From: an uncultured Neomegalonema sp.
GTDB taxonomy: Bacteria > Pseudomonadota > Alphaproteobacteria > Rhodobacterales > Rhodobacteraceae
Assembly (NCBI GenBank): GCA_937944035.1
Contig: CALDZQ010000040.1
Location: 1-10,842 of the forward strand
Direction: 5' to 3'
DNA: 10,842 nucleotides
Below the pieces are notes generated by a model. That model searched no databases. It saw only the letters and a program-made list of their open reading frames with translations, and was not told the origin of the DNA. The first letter of the stretch is position 1, and each line of letters begins with the position of its first letter. The position numbers and the translations under genes are program-made. This document shows, one piece after another, positions 1-7,025 of this stretch.

Positions 1-356
1 TGCTCATCGAAAGCCTTGCCCTCGGCCCGCTCCAGCCCCGCGCGCAGCATCCCTTCGGTCAGGTCGAGGATGGTCACATGAGACGGATCACCTGGTTTGT
101 CGTTGGCGCGATCGAGAATGCGAAACGCAATATCGCCCGTCCCCCCCGCAACATCCAGCATCCGCATCCCGGGGCGCGGCGCGAGCCAGTCGATCATCGC
201 CGCTTTCCAGATGCGGTGAACCCCGCCGGACATCAGATCGTTCATAATATCATAACGGTTCGCCACAGAAGAGAAGACGCCCTGCACAAGCTCAGGCTTT
301 TCATCCTCGGTCACATCGCGATAGCCGAAATGGGTACGTTTGTCGGTGCTGCTCAT
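1..356 (-). CDS. ubiE: UbiE/COQ5 C-methyltransferase, N-terminal part (cut by left edge)
   Basis: Reading the minus strand from an ATG at 354-356 gives 118 residues without a stop to the window edge. UbiE is a SAM-dependent methyltransferase that methylates the ring carbon of demethylubiquinol or demethylmenaquinol intermediates in quinone synthesis. Visible family signatures are a VFSSVANRYDIMNDLMS block (about residues 27-43), HRIWK (47-51), and SAM-binding motif I DVAGGTGD (68-75), followed by an ILDLTEGML strand (96-104) in the place of motif II. The start is firm because an in-frame TAG lies two codons upstream. No strong Shine-Dalgarno sequence is seen before it. The C-terminal half, and probably the rest of a quinone operon, lie to the left of the window. 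The identification rests on motifs only, but they are distinctive. Confidence 0.93.
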   Translation of the reverse strand, partial: MSSTDKRTHFGYRDVTEDEKPELVQGVFSSVANRYDIMNDLMSGGVHRIWKAAMIDWLAPRPGMRMLDVAGGTGDIAFRILDRANDKPGDPSHVTILDLTEGMLRAGLERAEGKAFDE

Positions 357-644
357 CCGCTACAAATAGCCCGCCGGAACACCGTTCGCCACGAGAAAAA
401 TACGCCCGCGTCAACGTGGGTCAGGGTTCTGCTCATTTGCTTAATCCATCACTTGAACATTGTGCTTTGCGATGGCAAATCTCATATTGAAGCGGTTTAC
501 GCTTAATATTAAATCTAGCGACAACTGATCCAACAGCTTTTGTATTGTTGCAAAAGATGCAAAAAAGACAAAACTACTATCTTGGCCTAAATGTTGTCTG
601 ATAAATGAACGGACGCTTGGCCTTATTTCAACCAGGGGATCGTC
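357..644. other. Divergent intergenic region between ubiE and the AT-rich gene
   Basis: This 288-base stretch separates two divergent genes and must hold the promoters of both. Composition changes along it: the ubiE side resembles the GC-rich chromosome, whereas from about 475 onward it is AT-rich like the gene that follows. I see no convincing -35/-10 pair for either gene and no RNA gene. A 6-base inverted repeat, CTTTTG at 537-542 and CAAAAG at 551-556 with an 8-base loop, is the only compact symmetric element and could be an operator, but it is short enough to arise by chance. Confidence 0.5.
634..639 (+). promoter_or_regulatory. Ribosome binding site setting the GTG start at 645
   Basis: AGGGGA sits five bases before the GTG at 645 and supports that codon as the start of the AT-rich gene. 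The nearby ATG at 605 is out of frame. Confidence 0.6.
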
Positions 645-1982
645 GTGACCGATTTAATACCCGCAAAAATAGATAGCTTGCCAGCGATAACGACTGGAAC
701 GGATGATCTGTTAACTCAGATCACTGCCTCTCTGGGAGTGGATCGCGCTGTATTGCCTGCAAAGAGTCAGATTGACCATGCTTGGGGCAACCTGCCACGT
801 TTGTTAAGTAAAATTCCTTTGGAGTTGCGGGACGAACGAATGATTCGGCTATGTGTTGCGGTGTCAGTTGGTCTATTTGACAGCGCAATAAATTACATCT
901 GGAACTCTACGGTAGTAGAACTTCGGCAAAAAGTAATTAGATTTGGCTTGCCAATAGTTGCGCAACTCACATCTAAAGCTATAGACGAGAACAAGTTAAT
1001 AGAGTTGATGGATCATGAACTTCTAAAGCTCTGCCTGGAACTCAATTTAATCTCAGAAGAAGGGTATTTTAAGCTAGATCAGTGCCGCGCAATCAGGAAC
1101 AGTTTTTCAGCAGCACACCCTGCAGTTGGTGCTCTAGATGAAGACGAAGTCATTAATTTCATAAGTCGATGTGCTAGATCAGCACTGAGTGATGTTAATG
1201 TGCCAGCAGGAGTAAATTTTAACGAACTGATTGTTGCTATTAAAAACGCTCAATTCTCTGAGGATCAAAAAGCTTACTGGTCTGGCGCGATCAAGGGCAC
1301 TCATAATGCTCAGAGGGAATTAATTGCAACAGCTCTTCATGGAATGTATTGCGACGAAACACTGGGGCAAGCGGCAAGAACTAATTGCTCAATACTATTC
1401 CTACCCACCGTTGAATTAGGTGGAATGCCTGCAAAAATAATCGATCAACATCAATCATACGTTGGTAAGGGCGAAGACTCTAAAGCAGCAGCTTCGCGTG
1501 ATTTTTTTACGAAGTTCAACATGCTGGGTATGTTGTCTGAAGCTGAAAGGCACGCGATTGTTTCGACCGCGTGCGATAGAATGAATGCTGCTCATCAAGG
1601 TATGAATAATTTCTACAATGAACCGCCCTTCGCTGCAAGACTCCATGAGATCGTAGGCGCATCGGTTGTCCCCGACACCGTACGCTGGAAATTCGTAGAG
1701 ACTGTTATTTCTTGCGCTTTAGGCAACCCATTTGGTGTGTCGTGGGCTGCGATGCCTCATTATACAAGTATGATTAAAGATTTTTCTCCTAAGGCGCTGG
1801 AAATTATGTTCAGTATTCCGGGCAGCAAGACTTTGGCAGGAAACAAGATCGCAACCGATAGCGATTGTAGAAAGCGGTTTGCGCAGTTGGTTGGCCTTTT
1901 TGCTAGCGCAAGTATCCCTACGTCCCTACAAACCCCATATGTAAATTGGATGACGGAACTCGCTAAGTATCAAGCTACTTAG
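645..1982 (+). CDS. Uncharacterised 445-aa protein with a putative HEPN-like domain
   Basis: I do not recognise this as a named family. The start is a GTG with AGGGGA five bases upstream, and the stop is TAG. The protein is soluble: no signal peptide or membrane segment is seen. Residues about 60-182 look helical and contain IRNSFSAAHP, in which R151 and H158 form an Rx6H motif with a polar residue after the arginine. That pattern is typical of HEPN ribonuclease domains, and the preceding helix (SVGLFDSAINYIWN, about 74-87) also resembles HEPN N-terminal helices. Residues 183-445 match nothing I know. If it is a HEPN RNase, likely roles are RNA cleavage in phage defence or toxin activity; that is inference. 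Codons such as TTA, ATA, AGA and AAT are far commoner than in its GC-rich neighbours, suggesting horizontal transfer. It stands alone, converging on the toxin gene 19 bases away. Confidence 0.85.
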   Translation: MTDLIPAKIDSLPAITTGTDDLLTQITASLGVDRAVLPAKSQIDHAWGNLPRLLSKIPLELRDERMIRLCVAVSVGLFDSAINYIWNSTVVELRQKVIRFGLPIVAQLTSKAIDENKLIELMDHELLKLCLELNLISEEGYFKLDQCRAIRNSFSAAHPAVGALDEDEVINFISRCARSALSDVNVPAGVNFNELIVAIKNAQFSEDQKAYWSGAIKGTHNAQRELIATALHGMYCDETLGQAARTNCSILFLPTVELGGMPAKIIDQHQSYVGKGEDSKAAASRDFFTKFNMLGMLSEAERHAIVSTACDRMNAAHQGMNNFYNEPPFAARLHEIVGASVVPDTVRWKFVETVISCALGNPFGVSWAAMPHYTSMIKDFSPKALEIMFSIPGSKTLAGNKIATDSDCRKRFAQLVGLFASASIPTSLQTPYVNWMTELAKYQAT

Positions 1983-2001
1983 CAATCTGACACAACACCC
2001 A

Positions 2002-2409
2002 CTACCCCCAAATAACCCCCCGCAACCCCAGCACATCCGCATCCCGCATCAAAACCCCGTCCGAGCCTACAAGCCCCGCGTTCTCTGCCTTTGCGGTTGC
2101 GGCAATGATCCTGTCAAACGGGTCGCGGTGCGCCCATTGCAGGAGCGACGCTTCAAGCAATACCGATGGGGATACGGCAACGACGTGGATGCCGCTTTGC
2201 GCTGCGGTTTCCGGCAGGGCGCGCACCACGCTCTCTGCGATCGGCAGCTTGCCCACGCGGACTTTTTGCCCGATCTCGAACAAGCTGATCCCGCTGATAA
2301 AAACGTATTCCGCCCCGTCAATCGCATTCCGTGCCGCCTCAGGCAGCGCGCCGAGCGAGGGCGACATCAAGTACAACAGCGCGTTTGTGTCGAGAAGAAT
2401 GCGCCGCAC
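2002..2409 (-). CDS. vapC: PIN-domain toxin, VapC family
   Basis: This is the likely toxin of a type II toxin-antitoxin pair. PIN-domain toxins are Mg2+-dependent RNases, and VapC members cleave tRNA or rRNA. The 135-residue length suits the family. Acidic active-site residues are visible in order: D7 in LLDTNALLYL, E45 in ISLFEIGQK, D96 and D99 in HRDPFDRIIAATA, and D117 in VGSD. The HRDPFDR form marks the PIN subgroup often paired with Phd-type antitoxins. The start is GTG, three bases after the antitoxin stop, and the Shine-Dalgarno GGAAGGG (2416-2422) lies inside the last antitoxin codons. Toxin translation is therefore probably coupled to antitoxin translation. All catalytic positions look intact, so the toxin should be active. 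The target RNA cannot be read from the sequence. Confidence 0.9.
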   Translation of the reverse strand: MRRILLDTNALLYLMSPSLGALPEAARNAIDGAEYVFISGISLFEIGQKVRVGKLPIAESVVRALPETAAQSGIHVVAVSPSVLLEASLLQWAHRDPFDRIIAATAKAENAGLVGSDGVLMRDADVLGLRGVIWG

Positions 2410-2412
2410 CGC

Positions 2413-2646
2413 TCACCCTTCCCACAATGCCAGATCGTCCTCAGACATCGGCTCGTGCCAATCAACGCCTTTCAGGCCGTCAAGCTGACCATCCAACAGA
2501 CCATAGCGGATTTTTGAGTTTTTGATCGGCTCAATCGTCGCCACAGGTTTGCCGCGACGGGCGAGAACCACGGTTTCACCGGATTCAACACTGGCGACAA
2601 TCTTTGAAAGATTACGCGCCGCATCAGCAATATTGACAGTTTCCAT
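2413..2646 (-). CDS. Phd/YefM-family antitoxin
   Basis: This 77-residue protein is the probable antitoxin of the PIN toxin that follows it. The N-terminal part, METVNIADAARNLSKIV followed by GETVVLARRGKPVATIEP, is the Phd/YefM DNA-binding and dimerisation fold. The acidic, tryptophan-containing C-terminus (about residues 50-77, ending EDDLALWEG) is the expected toxin-neutralising tail. I chose the ATG at 2644-2646 because a strong GAGGAGG lies just upstream; a longer frame begins at a TTG at 2697, but that codon lies inside the -35 element of the promoter. Such antitoxins usually repress their own operon as a toxin complex, which agrees with the repeat found between the promoter elements. Order antitoxin then toxin is the standard one. 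Confidence 0.9.
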   Translation of the reverse strand: METVNIADAARNLSKIVASVESGETVVLARRGKPVATIEPIKNSKIRYGLLDGQLDGLKGVDWHEPMSEDDLALWEG

Positions 2647-2668
2647 GCGGGCCTCCTCTATCTGAAAG

Positions 2669-2697
2669 GATATACGTAACTTACGTACATTTGTCAA
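2669..2697 (-). promoter_or_regulatory. Promoter of the toxin-antitoxin operon
   Basis: On the minus strand a perfect consensus -35, TTGACA (2692-2697), is followed after 17 bases by TATATC (2669-2674) as the -10. Transcription would start near 2662, about 15 bases before the antitoxin ATG. The -35 box begins directly after the TGA stop of murJ. This is the clearest sigma-70-type promoter in the window. Confidence 0.75.
2673..2687. promoter_or_regulatory. TACGTA-ACT-TACGTA operator candidate
   Basis: Two copies of the self-complementary hexamer TACGTA are separated by three bases, giving a near-perfect dyad between the -35 and -10 of the toxin-antitoxin promoter. Phd/YefM antitoxins bind short palindromes of this kind to autorepress, and toxin-dependent bridging of paired sites is known for the family. 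Direct binding here is inferred from position and symmetry. Confidence 0.65.
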
Positions 2698-4230
2698 TCA
2701 CCGCCGCATCCCCGCCTTCAACTCCCCCAGCGTGAACGCCCCGAACAGGCGGGCGCTGAGGGCGTAGGTGGTCATGCCCAGGATGATGAGGCCAAAGACA
2801 CCGACAACGCGCGCAAGGCCGCCGCTGTCGAAGCTGTCGCGCAGCAGCCATGCGAGGCCGATCAGCACCGCCCCCATCACCACACTCGCCAGCGCCAGTC
2901 GCGGCACTTTGCGGGCGAGGCGGGTGTCGATGCTGTAGCCGCGCTCGTACAGCAGCACCCACAACCAGATCACGTTGATCCACGCGGCGATGCTGGTCGC
3001 GACGGGGATGGCCATCCACCCGAACCACCACGCCCCGGCCAGCGCGAGAACCGTGTTAATCCCCATCGCCCACAGCGACAGGCGGAGGGGCGTCTTGCTG
3101 TCCTCGGCGGCGAAAAACCCCGGCGTCAGCGTCTTGTTCAGCACAAACGCGGGCAATCCCAGCGCAAACAGCGCAGTCGCCAGCCCCGTTTGAGAGGCAT
3201 CATAGGCGGTATACGCCCCGCGCTCGAACATCGCGCGGGCAATCTCGGTCGGGATCAGGATAAGGGCGACGGTGGCAGGCAATGTCAGGGCCAGCGCGAA
3301 CTCCGCCGAACGGTTCATCGCGTTATTCGCGCCCCCCGTATCGCCCAGCTTTATGCGCCGCGACAGGTCCGGCATCAGCACGATACCCACCGCAATGCCG
3401 ACGACGCCCAGCGGCAGCTGATACAGCCGATCCGCATAGGTCAGCCACGAAACCACACCGTCAAAGAACGACGCGATGATCGACCCGACCATCAGATTAA
3501 TCTGCATCGCCCCGCCCGCCAGCGCCGCAGGGGCGGCCAGCAGCAGCAGGCGTTTCATATCCGGCGTGATGCGCGGGCGTTTCAGGGAAAAACGCATCCC
3601 CGCTTTGCGCGCCGCACCCCAAACCAGCGCAAGCTGCGCAAAACCGGAGAAAACCACGCCGAGCGCCAGCCATATCTCGATTTGCCATCCCATCAGCAGG
3701 GCCGTGCCGGCAAATCCTATGACAAAAATATTCAGCAGGATCGGCGCACCCGCCGCCACCGCGAACTTGCCCAACGCATTGAGAACGGCGCTGAACATGG
3801 CGGTCAGCGATACCAGCATCAGATACGGAAACATAATCCGCGCCAGCAGCACGGTCAGCTCATACTTATCCGGCTGTGACGTAAATCCGGCCGCCAGCAG
3901 ATACATCAACACCGGCATGGCCAGCGTGGCAATTAATGTGAATACAAACAATGCACTGGCCAGCATTGCCAACGCCTCTTCCCCGAACCGCTTCGCCTGC
4001 GCGTCGCCATCGGTCAGGCTTTTGGTGAACAGCGGAACAAACGCGATGCTGAACGCGCCCTCGGCAAAGATACGCCGGAACAGGTTCGGCATCCGGAACG
4101 CCGCATAGAACGCATCCGCCGCATCGCCCGCACCGAGCGTGGCGGCGATGATAATCTCACGCCCCAGTCCCAGCACCCGGCTGATAAGCGTCATCCCGCC
4201 AACGGTCAGAAACCCGCGCCCCAGACTCAC
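2698..4230 (-). CDS. murJ: Lipid II flippase MurJ (MviN)
   Basis: MurJ moves lipid-linked peptidoglycan precursor (lipid II) across the inner membrane to the periplasmic face. The 510-residue length and a chain of hydrophobic segments, about 14 expected in the MOP/MATE-like fold, match the family. The N-terminal signature RMPNLFRRIFAEGAFSIAF (46-64) is diagnostic. Residues known to be essential in E. coli MurJ are present at the same or nearly the same numbers: R18, R24, D39, R52, and R268 in place of R270. The start is GTG, overlapping the glnD stop in GTGA, with AAAGG upstream, so translation is probably coupled to glnD. The stop TGA abuts the -35 box of the next module. It is the last gene of the lipoprotein-glnD-murJ operon and no terminator is seen after it. 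Confidence 0.97.
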   Translation of the reverse strand: MSLGRGFLTVGGMTLISRVLGLGREIIIAATLGAGDAADAFYAAFRMPNLFRRIFAEGAFSIAFVPLFTKSLTDGDAQAKRFGEEALAMLASALFVFTLIATLAMPVLMYLLAAGFTSQPDKYELTVLLARIMFPYLMLVSLTAMFSAVLNALGKFAVAAGAPILLNIFVIGFAGTALLMGWQIEIWLALGVVFSGFAQLALVWGAARKAGMRFSLKRPRITPDMKRLLLLAAPAALAGGAMQINLMVGSIIASFFDGVVSWLTYADRLYQLPLGVVGIAVGIVLMPDLSRRIKLGDTGGANNAMNRSAEFALALTLPATVALILIPTEIARAMFERGAYTAYDASQTGLATALFALGLPAFVLNKTLTPGFFAAEDSKTPLRLSLWAMGINTVLALAGAWWFGWMAIPVATSIAAWINVIWLWVLLYERGYSIDTRLARKVPRLALASVVMGAVLIGLAWLLRDSFDSGGLARVVGVFGLIILGMTTYALSARLFGAFTLGELKAGMRR

Positions 4231-7025
4231 AGAACTGCCTTTTGCGCATCTGATCCGACCGGGGCATCATCGCTCAAAACCTCGTAAAGGGCTTTGGTGA
4301 TGCTCTTTTGCCGATTCTGGTTCGTCACCTTATGCCCGAACATGTCTTTCACATAAAACGTATCGACGGCGCGTTCTCCGTAAGTGGCGATAACCGCCGA
4401 GAAAATGCTGATCCGCTGGTTGGCGATGGCGCGTGACAGATCATGCACCAGCCCCAGCCTGTCGCGGCCCGTGACCTCGATAATGGTGTAAAGTTCCGAC
4501 GCGGTATTGTCGAAATTGACTGCCGGGGGAACCGTAAAATTCTCCTCACGGGCCTGGATCGTCTGACCTTTGCGCTCCTCAAAGGCGAGGTGCGGCTTGA
4601 TCTCCCCGCGCAAGACTTTGGCGATGGTGTCACGCAAGCGTTTCAGGCGGTGCGGATCATCGTAAACCTCACCGTCCCGATCTTGCAGCCACAGCGTCGC
4701 AATGGCCAGACCATCGGATGTGGTGAAGGTGCGGGCGTCGACGATGGATGCGCCGGAAAGCGAAACCGCTCCGGTAATGCGCGAGAACAGCCCCGGATGG
4801 TCGCCCATCGCCAGCGAAAGACGCGTCGCGGCGCGGCCCTCATCACCCGACACATCTATCGCCAGACCATCGCTTTCCGCACCCTTCAGCATACGCGCGT
4901 GCAATTCATGCACATCGGTATCGAGGCCCAGCCAGTAGGGCGGATAGTGGCGCTTGACGAAGGCTTCAACTTCGTCTGCACCCCATCCTGAAAGACGCTC
5001 GGCAACCGCGTCTTTGGCCTGTTGCAGCCGCTCCTGACGCGTCTCATTCAACGCCGCATGGCCCGCGCTCAGAACGGTCTGGGTTTCGCTGTAAAGTGTC
5101 CGCAAAAGCTGGGCTTTCCAGCCGTTCCACACCCCCGGCCCGACCGCGCGGATGTCACACACCGTCAGCACCAGCAGCATTTGCAGCAACTCACGGCTCT
5201 GCACAATATCGGCAAAATCACGGATCGTTTTCACATCCGCAAGATCGCGCTTCTGCGCCGTATCCGACATCAGCAGGTGATGGCGTACCAGCCAGACAAC
5301 CCGCTCCGTCTCCGCACTGCTCAGACCAAGGCGGGGGCAGACCTCTTCCGCGATACGCGCCCCGACGATAGAGTGATCCTCCGGCAGACCCTTGCCGATG
5401 TCATGCAGCAGCATCGCCACATACAAAACTCGGCGGTTCAGCAAACCTTTCTTCATTATCTCGGTCGCTTTAGGCGCTTCGTCGGCCAGTTTGCCGCCTT
5501 CGATCTGACTCATATTCCCCACCGCACGGATGGTATGCTCATCAACCGTGTAGTGGTGGTACATATTGAACTGCATCATGCAGACGATGCGCTCAAACTC
5601 AGGCATAAAGCGGCCTAAAACACCGACCTCATTCATAAACCGCAACGCATTTTCAGGATCGCGCGTGTCGCACAGGATCTTTAGAAACAAGCCGTTCGCA
5701 TCGGGGTCGGCCCGCAGCGTGTCGTCGATAAGGCTAAGGTTTCTGCGGATAATTTTCAGGGTCGCCGGATGAATAGTCGAACCTGTCCGGCTCGCGGTCT
5801 CAAACAACCGCAAGATTTCAATAGGGCTATCCCGGAAAAACCCCGCATCTTCGATCAGTAAGCGGCCATGTTCAAGCTTGAGTGTTTCATCATCCTCTTT
5901 GCCGTTGAACATGGACAGGAAGCTCCAGCCCCCGCGCCTTTGAGGCGTCTTTTGCTGCGCCTCCAAAGCCGCGCAGAAGATGCGGGTCAGATCACCAACC
6001 TCTTTGGCGACGGTGAAGTAATGCATCATAAACTGCTCGACGCCGCTTTGCCCCCCATCACCTGTGAAGTGCATGTTGGCGGCGACTTCGATTTGCTTAT
6101 CGAAGGTCAGTTGCTCCTGCGCGCGGCCCGCGAGATAGTGCAGCCAGAACCGCACCGTCCAAAAAAAACGTTCCGCGTCCTGAAAGCGCCGGTCCTCGTT
6201 CAGTGTAAACACACCGTGCGCCACCAATTCTTCTGTGGTTTCAACCTGATAAAGGTATTTCCCGATCCAGAACAAGCTGTGCAAATCCCGCAGCGCACCT
6301 TTGCCTTCCTTGATATTCGGCTCCAGCAGGTAGCGGGAATCTCCGGCCCGTTCATGGCGGGAACGACGTTCTCCCAGCTTGGCATTGGCGAATTCGACAC
6401 CTGTGTCGGTGAATAATTCGTCCCGCAGACGTTGCTTCATCTCCTCGTAAAGCGCGACATCCCCGCAGACAAGGCGGGTTTCCAGCAACGAAGTGCGGAT
6501 CGTCATATCTTCGCGCGCCAGCCGGATGCAATCATTGATCGAACGCGTGGCCTGACCGACCTTCTGTTTCAAATCCCACAGCGCGTAGAGCACGGTCTCA
6601 ACCACAGATTCGGTCCAACCGGTCCGTTTGTAAGGGGTCAGAAACAGCAGATCTATATCCGAGCCGGGCGCAAGCAAACCCCGCCCGTACCCGCCAACCG
6701 CGACCACGGCTACTCTTTCGCTGGATGTCGGGTGGGGCGACGGAAAATTGCGCTCCCCCATTGCGAATAGCTCAGCGATTATAAAATCCTGAAGATCGGT
6801 CAGCGCCTTTCCGGCCTCAATACCTGCAAGCGGCCGACTCTCAAATATCGCCTGAACGCGCCCGCGCCCCTCATCCAGCAACACCTTGAGCGCGGCAGGA
6901 ACAGGCGTTCCCTCAGAGACGGCGGCGCGATACGCGGTGACATCGACCAAGCTGTTGATGTCACCAAAAAGCGTTATCGCATCCCCGCCGCTTTTACCCC
7001 TAAGCGGGTCCGCGCTGACACTCAC
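4227..7025 (-). CDS. glnD: Bifunctional PII uridylyltransferase / uridylyl-removing enzyme
   Basis: GlnD senses glutamine and controls nitrogen metabolism by adding UMP to PII proteins (GlnB/GlnK) when glutamine is low and removing it when glutamine is high. The 932 residues show the full domain order. The nucleotidyltransferase domain has GGYGRG (111-116) and GSDIDLLFL (121-129), with metal-binding D123 and D125. A linker follows with EPNIKEGKGALRDLHS (235-250). The HD hydrolase domain has HYTVDEHT (491-498 region), HDIGKG (541-546), RHHLLMS (581-587) and CDIRAVGP (623-630). Two C-terminal ACT domains that bind glutamine begin near 735 (LSLAMGDHPGLFSRI) and 845 (YTIIEVTGRDRLGLVHDL). All key residues appear intact. 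The GTG start overlaps the upstream lipoprotein stop as GTGA; no strong Shine-Dalgarno is seen, suggesting translational coupling. Another GTGA overlap joins it to murJ. Confidence 0.97.
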   Translation of the reverse strand: MSVSADPLRGKSGGDAITLFGDINSLVDVTAYRAAVSEGTPVPAALKVLLDEGRGRVQAIFESRPLAGIEAGKALTDLQDFIIAELFAMGERNFPSPHPTSSERVAVVAVGGYGRGLLAPGSDIDLLFLTPYKRTGWTESVVETVLYALWDLKQKVGQATRSINDCIRLAREDMTIRTSLLETRLVCGDVALYEEMKQRLRDELFTDTGVEFANAKLGERRSRHERAGDSRYLLEPNIKEGKGALRDLHSLFWIGKYLYQVETTEELVAHGVFTLNEDRRFQDAERFFWTVRFWLHYLAGRAQEQLTFDKQIEVAANMHFTGDGGQSGVEQFMMHYFTVAKEVGDLTRIFCAALEAQQKTPQRRGGWSFLSMFNGKEDDETLKLEHGRLLIEDAGFFRDSPIEILRLFETASRTGSTIHPATLKIIRRNLSLIDDTLRADPDANGLFLKILCDTRDPENALRFMNEVGVLGRFMPEFERIVCMMQFNMYHHYTVDEHTIRAVGNMSQIEGGKLADEAPKATEIMKKGLLNRRVLYVAMLLHDIGKGLPEDHSIVGARIAEEVCPRLGLSSAETERVVWLVRHHLLMSDTAQKRDLADVKTIRDFADIVQSRELLQMLLVLTVCDIRAVGPGVWNGWKAQLLRTLYSETQTVLSAGHAALNETRQERLQQAKDAVAERLSGWGADEVEAFVKRHYPPYWLGLDTDVHELHARMLKGAESDGLAIDVSGDEGRAATRLSLAMGDHPGLFSRITGAVSLSGASIVDARTFTTSDGLAIATLWLQDRDGEVYDDPHRLKRLRDTIAKVLRGEIKPHLAFEERKGQTIQAREENFTVPPAVNFDNTASELYTIIEVTGRDRLGLVHDLSRAIANQRISIFSAVIATYGERAVDTFYVKDMFGHKVTNQNRQKSITKALYEVLSDDAPVGSDAQKAVL

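Noticed and set aside
78..506. Plus-strand open frame of 142 codons at the left edge
   Set aside because: It runs mostly antisense to ubiE, whose family motifs are clear, and its own translation is compositionally odd with no known domain.
520..598. GACAAC at 520-525 and GTTGTC at 593-598 as an inverted repeat
   Set aside because: Six bases separated by 67 are expected by chance in AT-rich DNA and form no plausible operator.
2105..2525. Plus-strand open frames opposite the toxin-antitoxin genes
   Set aside because: They are antisense shadows of genes with intact catalytic motifs and show no recognisable domain.
2647..2697. 17-residue N-terminal extension of the antitoxin
   Set aside because: The extended frame would start at a TTG inside the -35 box, while the ATG at 2646 has a strong GAGGAGG and begins exactly at the family's usual N-terminus.
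3190..4108. Long plus-strand open frames opposite murJ
   Set aside because: Arg/Gln/His-rich or Ala/Ser-rich translations are typical of antisense frames in GC-rich genes; murJ on the other strand is unambiguous.
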